Positions 27,601-39,127 of a stretch of 64,000 nucleotides of DNA are shown here, piece after piece (the stretch's first letter is position 1; the number at the start of each line of letters is the position of its first letter). The notes beneath the pieces are model-generated. The model was not told where the DNA came from. It saw nothing but the letters and a program-made list of their open reading frames with translations, and searched no databases. Both the position numbers and the translations under genes were made by a program. Source of the DNA: Morchella semilibera (lineage: Eukaryota; Ascomycota; Pezizomycetes; Pezizales; Morchellaceae). The stretch is taken from positions 1,375,101-1,439,100 of the forward strand of contig WBVU01000016.1 in assembly GCA_009192285.1 (NCBI GenBank), given 5' to 3'.

Positions 27601-27717
27601 GTACCTTCCTGACGTTTGGAAAAATGACCGCTATTGCATGCCATACAAATACGCGCCAAGTCCAAAATTTAGTATGGTATGCAATAGTGGTCCATTTTCC
27701 AAACGTCAGGAAAGTAC
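27601..27717. mobile_element. Near-perfect palindromic foldback element
   Basis: Two arms of about 46 bp. The left arm runs from GTACCTTCCTGACGTTTGG to CTATTGCATGCCATAC (27601-27646). The right arm, read on the minus strand, runs from GTACTTTCCTGACGTTTGG to CTATTGCATACCATAC (27717-27672). Only a handful of mismatches separate the arms, and the loop is about 25 nt. It is the best-preserved copy of the family also seen at 1446-1560. It has no coding capacity and would form a strong cruciform or hairpin RNA. Confidence 0.75.
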
Positions 27718-28758
27718 TAGTATATATATAACTGCGTAGCTATGGAACAGATTCTCGGATCCCATGATTCTATCCCTAGCTAGGTTCCGCACCCAGGAAA
27801 TAAAAAGGGGTCTGTCGCCATACGCTAGTGGCTTCGATCTCCCTGTCCCTAATAAATGTAGGTATAGATCATGAGTAATGAGAGTCATATGCCGCAATAA
27901 TTTATTACTCAGTGAATACATTTGTATGACCCAGTAGGCATCCGTGGGGAATTCACGAACAGGAGGCTTTGGTGCATTGCTTCATAACCTATCATTCGGC
28001 TCAATGTTCTTGGCATGGGAAAAGTACCTACATGTACGTACATGTATGCTTGTCGCATATGCAAAATGAATACCATTATCACTATGATCCACACAGAGCA
28101 CGTTCGCAGCACCAGTCAACGTCAGCGGAAATTACCACTGCGGTACTGGCCCAGGTAAGATATGGATGGATGAGGCAAAGGTCTTGGAATTAACCACAGT
28201 CGCTGGGATCTGGTGCCGGGAGCTCTTCGGGAATTTACTGATTAGGCTAGTGCTAATCTGAAACGCAAGGACGTCATAGGTCAGAGTTCTTTTTTTCGTA
28301 CATACAGCACAGCCTCATGTTCCTGAATTGATCACATCAAGATATTTAACCAAGTAAACAATATGCGTGCATGGAGACTAGACTTCCCGAACCTGGGTCA
28401 GGCCAACTTTCATCTCATTATTCCTGTTACACTGACCTCATAAAAATAGGGCTAATAATATAAATAAACGGGTAACATATATGAAAACCGTAACGCAAAA
28501 AAAAAAGAAAAAAACTTAGTACTCCAAGATAATCCAGACAAATCTCTAGTAAAGTGAAACCCTCAAAAAAGAAAAGAAAGAAAGAAAGAAAGAAGGTAGA
28601 AGACAGCCCCCAGACCAAAGATAAAACGACCGGAACCAGAAAGTGAAGTAAAGATGAGCTCAAACAAGTATGGGAGGGAAAATTCAGATCAGATTGTCGC
28701 ACAAGGGTTTATATTCGACCAGAAGAAAAACATCGAGGCCATCGTTGACTGTAACTGC

Positions 28759-29760
28759 TTAACCAGGGCCAAAGAAAGCATTGAACTCCTTTGCGCAGTC
28801 CTTATCCTCCGTGGCCCAACTACCTCCACTATCGCCAGCTAGTGCAAACACGATGTTTGCGAACCACCCGTCGAACTCCCTGCTCTCCAGCAATTCCTTC
28901 CAGAGTAGACATACATCCCTAACGGGATTTCTGTAGACTCCACTGCCACTTCCCTCGGGGCCACAGCTTCCAAATCCACCAAGCACCAGATTCGTATGCC
29001 CATTGCGAGCTGCCACTCTCAGAATTGACTTCATCTTGTCTCGTTGGAGATTTTTTTCTTCGTCAAACGAGTATTTCATGCCGGTCTCGTCCGTCTTTGG
29101 CCGCCTTACAGGCGGCGCTGACACGACTGAGACTACCTTCCACTCATCGTCCGCCCAGATAGTATAGCCGTTCTTAAAGCCTTCGCGGAACACTACGACG
29201 TTTGGCGAGTACACGGCCCCGGTTTGTGGCAGGGGGTAGTATGTCTGAACAGCCGGTTCGCGTGGGTCCGTGCTGTTGAGTGCCTGAACAAGATTTGAAC
29301 GTCTTGCGAACCCTTCCTCGAGGGTTAGGATACCGCCATCCCACTCCCCTCCTGCCTTTTTTTCATTCGCTGTATTTAGTACTAGAATACGGTTTGTCTG
29401 ACCGCCTTCCAATATCGATTTGAAGTAAATCGGCGGTGCACGACGCCCGCAAGGGGTGGGCCGGCGATCACTATAGGAAGATATTAAATGATCACCGCTG
29501 TGGAATGGAAAGTCGTTTTCTGGGTGATCATTCGAGAATGAATGACTTTGCCAGTGGATGGCGACGTCCAGCGGCTCAAGGTCCTCAATCACGGCAGTTC
29601 TAAGTGTTGGTTGTCGTAGATTCGGGGGTAGCGGGGGTAAAGGTTCGGTGTATGGGTAGAAATAAGAGGTCGGGTTGGTTCCGCTTCGGGGGGGGACCTC
29701 GGGGAGCAGAGCCTTAGTTTCGGCTGATGCCGTAATGGCACGCTGACGGTTGGTCGGCAT
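28759..29760 (-). CDS. Microbial-type poly(ADP-ribose) glycohydrolase-like protein
   Basis: Single exon, 333 aa. The centre matches the microbial-type PARG family (PF10021-like, macrodomain fold), which hydrolyses ADP-ribose polymers or related conjugates. Seen: VLNTANEKKAGGEWDGG followed by LTLEEGFARRSNL at about residues 127-157, corresponding to the GGG-X-QEE signature; the two glutamates (148-149) are kept, but the motif reads GGE...LEE. Next come a YYPLP segment, the family-typical YSPNVVVFREGF, and a LGGFGSCGPEGSGSGVYRNP loop (LGAWGCGVFRNP in relatives) with a short insertion. The C-terminus FDGWFANIVFAL is also family-like. About 110 N-terminal residues are proline-rich and not part of the domain. 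The substrate cannot be read from the sequence. The ATG gives the longest frame, just downstream of a TCTCTAT repeat. Confidence 0.85.
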   Translation of the reverse strand: MPTNRQRAITASAETKALLPEVPPRSGTNPTSYFYPYTEPLPPLPPNLRQPTLRTAVIEDLEPLDVAIHWQSHSFSNDHPENDFPFHSGDHLISSYSDRRPTPCGRRAPPIYFKSILEGGQTNRILVLNTANEKKAGGEWDGGILTLEEGFARRSNLVQALNSTDPREPAVQTYYPLPQTGAVYSPNVVVFREGFKNGYTIWADDEWKVVSVVSAPPVRRPKTDETGMKYSFDEEKNLQRDKMKSILRVAARNGHTNLVLGGFGSCGPEGSGSGVYRNPVRDVCLLWKELLESREFDGWFANIVFALAGDSGGSWATEDKDCAKEFNAFFGPG

Positions 29761-32700
29761 GGTCGAAATTGGATCTCTCTATCTCTCTATATATTTGAGA
29801 GCTGGTTAGGTCTGAGGAGGAGCTCGATAAGGTAAATTACTTTACACGGATTTATAGAAATCACTAGTTAGTGGTTGTATATGTGTAGATTAAAGTGGAT
29901 GATATTGTTGAGTTCGAAGGTATATCGTAATATCGGAATATGGGAGCTATACTCTGTGCATTGGGCCCCAAGGCTGGCTCCCCGTCTCCATTTATACACA
30001 AGTAAGGGATATTCGGGCTCGAAATTGTGACCTCAAAGTCGGAGGGGAAGTAAGTCAATTATTTTCTTTTTCTTTTTTGGAAGGCTCGAAAGCTAGATCA
30101 GCTGCAGTCCTAGCTCGAGCAATCCCTCCGGATCCCATAGCCCACTAGCTAGATCTGAGAATCAATAAAGACAAAGCTCAAACAGAACCTCACATGCAAA
30201 AAAAAAGCAAGGGGTGACTATTTCCTGTTTCTTATCAATCTAGAGTACTGTAAGTTATGGGTTTACAATTCCCTGCCTACTTAGTTTATGTAGCCATTAA
30301 CTTGGTCCCTTACAGTTATGTAGCCAACGGCAATACTGGGGCTCTCTCTTTACTATATTACCAAAAAGTTTAAACGGATAATTTCTGTAAAGGAAGTTAT
30401 GTTACATCGATACCCGGGGGTATCTATGCAGAAAGAAGCAGAGATCGATCCGTATGCCTCTTCCCGTACATAGGGTGTTTCCCGAGCGTAAATTTAAAGC
30501 TGGAAAACAATCTAAAAACAAAAACAAAAACATAGTTTTCAATTCGAGAGTGGTTGATAAGCGAAACTGATGTTCCAGGTACTCCTATGCAGGTATTTAA
30601 TTGCCTGGTCTTGAAAGGAATTCGATCTCCATTCAAAGTCATGTCATCTTTTTTTTTTTTTCGAATGAAAGGCATGGTTTGTTTTGCACATAGTCAAATG
30701 GTCTCATCCTCGACACCAGCGATGTAGTTTCTTCCAGCAAGCCAAGGCCCCGTTTTTTTATACGTATTAGGTACTTACTTAACTAAGTACATGTACTCAG
30801 TACAGAACAGTTTATTATCCCTTGATCTCCGACTCCCAATTGACAAATACCTTCCAAGTGGAATTGTAGTACTAGTACTTGCCACAGTCACTAACCATAG
30901 CTAACACTCGAACTATATCACTAATTAACACCACTACCGGACCACTAGAACCAACTACTGGTACCATTATGCCTCAGACAGTTTCACCACCGCACCGGAT
31001 TTGAACAAATCGCAGAGGACTCTATAGCATGCCTTAGATTTCGCTAGATATCCGTGGGCGATACCTCGCCGATCGGAATTCTTATGCAGCTAGAGGTCCC
31101 GCTGCAGCTGTAGGTCTGAGTATGCAAATACCCGCACATACAGGATGTTGTAGTCGATCACTTACGCTCTTCCAGGGCAGCAGGGAGGTGTCGTATCTGG
31201 CTGACGGGACTCATTACACAGCTGTACAAACCTAGAGTACTGTTACTGTACTACGTCCTATCCCGCCAAAAGGAAAGGGAAGTGAAGCGGATTGTGATCA
31301 AAATGCCAGTTTTCCTTAATTTTTTCACTAGTTTTAAATATCGTAGAACTCTCCGGTAGGCTAATTGTGATTGGGATGTTTCGATCCTAAAGCTATCGGG
31401 GGGGGGGTATAGAAATCAGAATCAACCAGTCAGATCTTCATGAGCAGCTGAATATTTTCACCCTTCATCAACTAGCTCAAGGTTTCTACATGTTTGAACT
31501 ATGTGCATCAGGGATCCGGAGGGCTATTCAGGTTGTGCTTATAGCTAACCGTAATTATTATTGTAATTTGGCTGACAATATGGGCCAGTATCACATGTAT
31601 ATCTATATCTATAGCTATCTATTTTGACTCTGTGATGGGACCTTTATGATTACTCGCAGACATCTACGCACATGAAAACCCGCGCTCACATACGCCACTC
31701 TCAGGCCCATGAGTACTTGCAGTAGGTGGAAATCAATGTCTTTAACTAGTGGGTATTCACATACAATGGAACCTTAATGATTAAAACATGAAGACCCTTA
31801 CTCTAGAGCTGGACTCCGGGGCTAGTCTTCAAGTGAATCTCGTACCCTATGGGAGGAAAAATGATGTAACTACAAGTACATATACCCATGTTAACTCGGA
31901 CCTTTTGCAATTTAGAGCGGGAGACGTTTTGAGGCATGTGTCAAGCCTCTAAGCAGAGCTGTGCGTACTAATTATAATAGGCATGCTTTGGCTATAGGTA
32001 GAGCTAAAACTTCACGAAAACTATTGTGGAAAAGGCAATATCACCATGCATGCATAGCCCATCATCTCGCAAATGAGATTTTAGCTTTGGCCTCAAATTT
32101 TGAATCTAGCTCAAGATAATGAGAATAACCGATAGGCCTTTCTTAACCAAATAGGTAAGTGCCCTGACGCAAGTAACAAACATAGTACTGAATCATCTCA
32201 TTATAATTATCCATTTACAAGGGTCCATACGCCATGGTAACCGCGATTGGCTCGAGAATAACGTAGACCCTTACTCTAATTACATGTACGCGGTTTATAC
32301 CCAATCCACCTGAGCCTCAATAGCAGAGGCTTGAACACGAGGTTAGAGATATATACATGTATGTATCATGCAGCAATAAGTACGGTATGTTCTATCCAGG
32401 GCCCACCAAGTTCTCCTATTGGCCCCACTAAATAAACATTGAAGAGCCTCACCTTTAACTCGACTCTATTCAAGTTGAAAGAGCTATTTAGATATTACGC
32501 TGAATTAAGCTTGTATTGGTTGTTAAGACCCCTTCACCTGGAACAAGACAGGATCGACAACCACCAGAGACATCAAGGTGAGCTCCGCGGAGTTGTAGTT
32601 TCCATAGACCTACTCGCCTACCAGGGTAAGAACCAGAAAATGCGAAAGGATTATTTGTATGGCAGAACTTTGTCACTCGCATTTTCTGGTTCTTATGCTG

Positions 32701-33171
32701 GTAGACGAGTATTTGGGCTCGGCCTCACGGCAGCGGCGACTCGGCGTCAAGGACTAACGCCGATAGAAGGGTACCCTACGCTTCCGTGGCCATCGCCCCA
32801 CCCGATGTGGGTAGAAAAACCTGGCCGTGATTTGGAATATTATTTGCCTGCCTGTAATCACCGCCGCGCAACTCGAAGAGACATTGCTACATACCTATGA
32901 TGCGCGACGCAGGTAAGACTTGAAGTCTAGAATTCTCTGCTGGCCATAGGGATTTTAGCCAGGCAATATCGATCGTGAGGTTGATTAATAGGTATGTGGT
33001 TCTCCGCCGGTGTCTCACATAGGCCTCTACTCAAGGGGATCGATTCCTAGTTTGGGGGGGGGGGGGGGAGCCGGTAGTGGCCTGTGCAGACCAGTTGATT
33101 TGGAAAGGCTTGGCTTCAGCTAAACCAAACTCCAGGCTTTTTTCCTCCCACTACCAAAAATCATCACCACC
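29761..33171. other. Intergenic
   Basis: Upstream region of both the PARG-like gene (minus) and the asparaginyl-tRNA synthetase gene (plus). It contains a foldback element at 32611-32711 and a run of G near 33053-33069 shortly before the synthetase gene. A 153-codon open frame overlaps the foldback element and shows no protein family features. No other gene seen. Confidence 0.5.
32611..32711. mobile_element. Foldback element with 35-bp arms
   Basis: Left arm TACTCGCCTACCAGGGTAAG then AACCAGAAAATGCGA (32611-32645). The right arm, read on the minus strand, is TACTCGTCTACCAGCATAAG then AACCAGAAAATGCGA (32711-32677). There are three mismatches in 35 bp and a 31-nt loop. Partial similarity may extend beyond the arms. 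Non-coding; no second copy recognised in this window. Confidence 0.6.
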
Positions 33172-35205
33172 ATGGTTTTACCCCACAAGTCCATGCTTCT
33201 GCGTCAATCATTCGCATCCGTTTCCAGACTTGGTTCTATTATCCCACGGAGGAGGGTGTCGTCTACGCCTCTACCGCGAACCATCGTTTCTCTCCTCAAT
33301 GGAATCCCAAATGCCCATGCTGATCTCGGAGGGACCAAAAACAGCGTCGCTACCAGTGAGGAGATTACTTCGCCGGTGGTAACAGTGCATGGTTGGATCC
33401 GTTCAGTGCGACGCATGAAAAATGTATCTTTTGCACACGTAGTGGATGGCTCGACTACGGTGCCATTACAGGCGGTATTGACGAAGGAGCAGAGTGAGGG
33501 GTAGGTTTCTTAGTTTCTATGTTTTTTTGTGTGTTTCTCTCTCTATCTCTCTCCTCCCCTTTATTTCTTTAATTTATTTTTTCTTTCTACAAAAAAAAAG
33601 GAATCCCCATTTCCCATTGTGTATCTCCTAGTTTTAGGCTTTGATCTGGAATTCGGGATCTATTGTAGTTGTGTGGTGTAGTAGAGTATGAAGGTTGACC
33701 TCAAGTTTGGTCTATCTATCCAGCCTCGCAACTGGGGCAAGCGTCAAGATCACAGGAGAATGGAAGGAATCTATTGCTGGCGGAAAGCAGGCAAGAGAAT
33801 TATTGGCACAGGAAGTGAAAATAATTGGAGAAGCAGATCCTGAAGTAAAACATTCCCTCCCTACATTCAATAACCTACCATTTACGCCCCCACACCGCCC
33901 CCACCTCACGCACTTTCATGTTTACAATGAGAACAAGTTTCAAAGTTAGAAGCCCTCTCTATATTTCTAAAAGAAGAAATTAGTGGGCTGGAACTTGGTT
34001 TCCTCAAAAGTAAAACGAAAAAAGTTGTCGGGGGAAACTCCTACTGTAATGGCTCAGGCTAAGATACAATATCAAAAATCTAGACATACCCGCTCCAAAA
34101 GAAATATCAAACTGTCGAATATCTACGGACATTGCCTCATCTCCGCCCTCGTATTCCCAGCAATAGCAACCTCCTCCAACTTCGCTCTTACATGATATCC
34201 CGGCTCACAACCTTCTTCTCCTCTCGTGAATTCGTGCAGTGCCATCCTCCAATCATCACATCCTCCGACGCAGAGGGTGCAGGCGAAGTTTTCACAGTCT
34301 CTTCCAACGCCGCTGCGACCAATGAAAACAAAGCTGCCCATTTCTTTAGAGACCCTAAATACTTAACGGTATCTAGCCAGCTTCATTTGGAAGCCCTAGC
34401 AGCGGCGCTTCCAAGGGTGTGGACACTATCGCCGACTTTTAGGGCGGAGAAGTCGGATACGGCTAGGCATCTTAGCGAGTTCTACATGCTGGAAGTTGAA
34501 ACCTCCTTTATAGGCTCTCTGGAGCCACTTCTGAACACGGTCGAAGAGATGATTAAGGACCTCGTGAGAGGCATTTTAGACTCACGTATAGGCACTGAAA
34601 CCCTCTCTGCAGCTGGTGAAAAAGCCGCTGAAATTGAGGAGCGCTGGAGGGGCCTACTCGAAAATGAGTGGTCACGTATTACCTACACTGAAGCGGTTGA
34701 CGAACTCCAATCCGCCGTGAACCGCGGTGAGGTCAAATTTGTGTTTCCTCCGACATGGGGGGCAGGCTTGCAAGCCGAGCATGAAAGGTTTTTGGCTCAG
34801 ACACTGGGAGGGGGTGGAAAGAGCGGGCCGGTATTTGTCGCAGACTATCCACGCGACCTGAAACCTTTCTATATGCTTCCTTCTCCTGGTGAGACGCAAG
34901 AGGGGAAAGAGACGGTAGCTTGCTTTGATCTCCTGCTCCCTGTTGTGGGAGAGCTCGTTGGGGGTTCGCTGAGGGAGCACCGGTATGAGGAACTTGTATG
35001 CGCCATGAAGAAGCTGGGTCTTGCTCCTGAGAATGATGATGAATTGGGGAATCTCAGATGGTATGCAGAGCTACGGAAGTGGGGCTCTACTGAGCATGGT
35101 GGGTTTGGGATGGGATTCGATAGACTGCTGTGTTATTTAGCTGGGGTTGATAACATAAGGGAAACTGTCACCTTTCCGAGATGGGTTGGAAGATGCGATT
35201 GCTAG
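33172..35205 (+). CDS. SLM5: Mitochondrial asparaginyl-tRNA synthetase
   Basis: Three exons: 33172-33500, 33724-33844, 34084-35205, encoding 523 aa. It charges mitochondrial tRNA-Asn. The N-terminus is rich in Arg and Ser with few acidic residues (MLLRQSFASVSRLGSIIPRR), as expected for a mitochondrial presequence. An OB-fold anticodon-binding domain follows (VTVHGWIRSVRRMKNVSFAHV). Class II catalytic motifs are clear: LPHLRPR, the FRAEKSDTARHLSEFYMLEVE segment (motif 2), and GFGMGFDRLLCYLAG then FPRWVGRCDC (motif 3 and C-terminus). Both junctions restore conserved sequence: SEGLATGASVKITGEW, and DPETYPLQKKYQTVEYLRT. The introns, 223 and 239 nt, are longer than those of the other genes here. 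Tryptophan and glycine positions favour AsnRS over the related AspRS. Confidence 0.95.
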
Positions 35206-37286
35206 AAAAAGAAAATAGACTTGTTGTATGCTGTTCCACCCTTATGTCTCTTGAAAAGGAGAATTTTTAGTGCGTCTAGAAGAAAAGAAAGACCCTGTGG
35301 AAAGAAGTAGATGCAGATCCCCCCTGGTATCTTGGATTGTGACACGACCATAGCGCAAAAGCTAGGCCGCAGAACGACCTCAATACCGACCGAGTGTATT
35401 CCAGGGTCCTGGCATATGTGCGTCTCTGGCTCTTTGACATCCACCACTTGGGGTATCGATCCTAGCGGGCCGTGCCCCGTAGCCATTTTCCGGGACGTGC
35501 CAGTGCGCCGCCGAGCGGTCCAAGCAGCATACCCTATAGGCGGCTTTAACGCGCGAAAATCAAGGTAGTATCAGCGGTAGTCTTGGTTTAAACCCTCTAC
35601 AGAGGAGACGACGTACGTATGGTGGTTGAGTAATACAGCAAAAACCTATCTCCATGGTGGCCTCCTTGCTGAAAATATTAAACCCGGAAACCTCCTTTTA
35701 ACGCCAAGCTCTAGCCTCAGTTTAAACCTTGAATAAATAAGTTGATTCCCGGATTCAGTATGTACCTACAGTTGTCTCAAGACGGATACCATTTCTTGGT
35801 AAACTCCTAGAAGTTTCCTGCTAGTATCGGGAGATCGAGACCGAGCAACGCCACAAAGCCACGAGGCCTGATGGACCATACTAGACTTTCTCGGGGCAGA
35901 AAAGACGAACTTTCAAGTTTCCGGTTTTGTTTAGTAAACACACATCCATCACACACGGAGAATAATTGACGCATGTGGGGGTCTAGCCTCTACCGTCGAT
36001 ATTCTTAAGTTGGGGTACCTGAAATCGACAGCCGGCCTTATTGATAGAGTGAAGCTAGTGGAGGTCTCCAGAGCGCTACACGGGCTCTTATCTCCTCCAT
36101 ATCTAATTTGATAGTATTGTGAAACCAGAATTGTGCCCAAGCATGTCTCTGGGATGCTTGGGGCCAGTCATATCTAAATACGAGTGTGTGTTGATATACG
36201 CAACGCCGTGTTGGATGAAGATCTTTTCTGCTTGAATAGACGCTCGTGAGGTAATGAAAAGACCCCCGGAAGTGCGCATTTCATGTGAAGCACGGTTATA
36301 AGTAGATATTTTTGTCTAGCTGACTCTCAGTAACCCATCTACTAAGTTTCTAAAAGTTATTAGTCGATCCAATTCCTTCACTAGTGCCACTATATATGAA
36401 TCGATCGATCGATCGATCAAGAAAACGAGCGGGTGCGTACTCGAGTGATATCCTATGATCTAAAGCTCAAAGGGGTGCGTACGACCTCGAATGAATGCGA
36501 AAGTGATATTTTCTTAATATTAGGAGTTCATATTCCAAGCACATATAGTAAATAACATTGAAATACACACTCGACAGTCCCACGCAAGACATTATTTGAA
36601 AGATGACCTAAGCTATCAGCGTACCTCTTCATTGTACATTATATTATGAACGTCTTGTTTGTATTCTGTTCTGGTTTATCTTACGTATCCATCATATTAA
36701 TTTGTGAGTATGATATGTATATATATAAGTGCAGAATATCTCTAACCCCCCCCCCCCCACTTACCTCTCCATTCTCAAGGGACACCTCATATGGATCATG
36801 ACATACCTTCACCTCCGAATATACCATATAGCCTATTATGAGTCATTGGGCTATGATGTATGTAGATATGATATCTATATATATTTTTACCCATGATATA
36901 TAGTGTATAGTTAATTCTTTAAAAATCTTTTACAGGCTCATGATCATAAGTTTACACCCACAGGGACCAAAGTTAGAACCAGTAAGATCTCGAAATAGTA
37001 TCAATCTTTATGATAGTTTTTGGGGAGATCCACGGCTACGATCACGGATTCAGAGGCGGAAATCTCATCAAAGACCGCCCACAGTTCAAACCAGGCATAA
37101 ATCGTAACGAGCATATGGAAGATCTGGATGAGTCTAGGCTCATCATGCATAAAAAAACGTGTCGCCTTTGGTTACTCAAAATATGTAATATATTAGCATA
37201 CGTAGCACATACATGAAGTTCAAAGTATTGACTATAGCTACATGTATGAATGTAAGGTACAGGTAAAGGAAGGGCTTTTTCGTATA

Positions 37287-37457
37287 CAGTATAAAAAAAT
37301 GGGGTGAAATCACTACCATAGGACTACGGAATTTAGTGACGAATACCAGGTTAAACCGGCATTAGAGGAAGTGCACTGTACAAATACCGTATTCTTACCG
37401 CATTGCTAGCGTATCAACGGGAATACCGTAGTGATCCCACCCCTCTTTTTGGTACTG
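37287..37457. mobile_element. TA-CAGTA MITE, copy 2
   Basis: Homologous along its whole length to 5601-5783, in the same orientation. The terminal inverted repeats start CAGTATAAAAAAATGGGGTG and end CACCCCTCTTTTTGGTACTG, and both ends are flanked by TA, a clean Tc1/mariner-type target-site duplication. The internal block TACCGTATTCTTACCGCATT is single here and tandemly duplicated in the other copy. Non-coding. Confidence 0.8.
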
Positions 37458-38955
37458 TAACTACATGTACTTATGTAGGTGGTTGCATGCCTTATACACA
37501 TTTGTACAACAAAGATGTCGTGGTCACATGTTATCCGAACAGTTTTAGAGTTGTAAGTTCTGAGACAACAAACCCGTGACCAATGGCAACTCTAAAAGGT
37601 CTTTCTTGTTATGTCCCAGGATGCACCCGTTAGATGAGTGCATTCATGTGTAAATTATAAGCCACGCCGTTTATAGACCTCAATCAATCTTATCAAGCAA
37701 TCTGCATTTGGACACTTAGTTCCCGACAAAGAACACATTTCGACCTCGCAATCAAAATTTGATATCATGTCACTGATAAGACTTCTAACTGTGAACAAGT
37801 TTAAATCTGGCCCCCCTTTGTACTAGTTTCATGACCATTTACTACTAGTCTAACTATACGGATAGAGGAAATAGAAAGACGAGACCTCAACACTAGTAAT
37901 AAAACGTACGCGCATTTTAACAGAAGAGCGGGAAATAAACTATCCTAATTTATTGGCCAAAAGTAAGTTTACTAGTACTGGTGGTATAACATGTTGAATT
38001 TAAGTACATCTATCCGTACCAGTCCTTGAATTCAGCAGTTTTTATCTCTTGGTGAGTTATACTATAGACACTAGTGGCCGTATATAATTGTACCACATCT
38101 GTGCTACTAACCATTCAATCAAACATAAACGTATGCTGGTGCGCCCCGAAATCAGTTATTTTACAATCGAATAATATTCCCCCACAAGTTGTATTGCTCG
38201 TTCCAATTGAGTTGGATATCTGCACGTATCCGTCTTCATAATTTTTTCGAAGGTAGAATTTCAGGGTGGATACGTTATATTGGATGTAATGCCGGGCAGT
38301 ACTAAAGTGGATACTTACCATGGCATAGGTGCATGTACTATGTAGTCTAATTCATTGCCGGAAGAGCTTAATTTACTACCGGTTGTATTAAATTAGTAAA
38401 ACCACTCGTTTAACGCTCTATAGTACTAGTTAGATCTATAGAGGTTATTGTAACCAAAATCCAACGGACTTCGATCGGGAACTGTACCGGTTTTAAAGAC
38501 TGAATTAAATTTGATTAGGTTATATGGACTACATGTAACTAGTACATACAATACATAGCGTCAGATCCAGCAAAAAAGTAATATCTCTATATCAAAACCT
38601 CAGTATTTATGCTGGAATTTTAAGATATGGATACTCTCATACCTGATAATACGGGAATCCAGGATATTGTATATCCTTTGTAGCAAGAAAAAGAGATCTC
38701 GTATTTGACAGCAAAGAATATTCATGTGGTACTGTCTGGTTAATTCTAATATTGCTACAATTACAATTACATGTATATCTAATGATGTACTAGCTTCCTT
38801 CTGCCATTCATAAGTTTAAATTAGCGATTGTGTGGTTTAAGGGCACTCTAGTTTCGATCCTGGAATGGCGCCATATGTAGCGCTAAAGGTACTCGGAAGT
38901 CAGGTTTATTTATAAAGATTAGTACAATATTTTGAGCGGACATATATATATATAT

Positions 38956-39127
38956 CAGGGATTGCAGCTCAGTTTCCGTTTCTTTTATATAGCAACAATC
39001 CCACAAAACTTCTTATATCATTTGGTGCGGAACCCTTAGCGTGTATTCTATGTGTTTTTTTTTATAGCAAAGCTTTTTCTTATAGCAAGGTTTCTTATAG
39101 CGAGTTGTAGCTGTATAGGACACCCTG
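38956..39127. mobile_element. Possible pogo/Tc1-like relic
   Basis: Starts CAGGGATTGCAGCT and ends with the minus-strand reading CAGGGTGTCCTATACAGCT, so both ends share CAGGG and a CAGCT word. Near the right end TTATAGC recurs three or four times (about 39061-39101), like subterminal repeats of pogo-type elements. The flanks give no certain duplication and the arms match only weakly. Confidence 0.3.

Larger units (their letters stand above)
20496..28758. other. Long gene-free block
   Basis: About 8 kb with only short chance frames. It is moderately AT-rich, with scattered TACATGTA words, a run of eight or nine GCT triplets near 25813-25838, and a 117-bp foldback element (27601-27717). Near 27491-27546 a short inverted repeat carries TACATGTA on both arms. 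An AAAG tandem lies near 28566-28593, just past the 3' end of the PARG-like gene. No recognisable transposase or retroelement domain was seen. Confidence 0.5.

Noticed and set aside
30990-31015. GGATTTGAAC word that could be a tRNA B box on the minus strand
   Set aside because: No paired T-stem and no A box at the proper distance.
32439-32900. 153-codon open frame
   Set aside because: It spans the 32611-32711 foldback element, so its sequence mirrors the palindrome; no protein family features.
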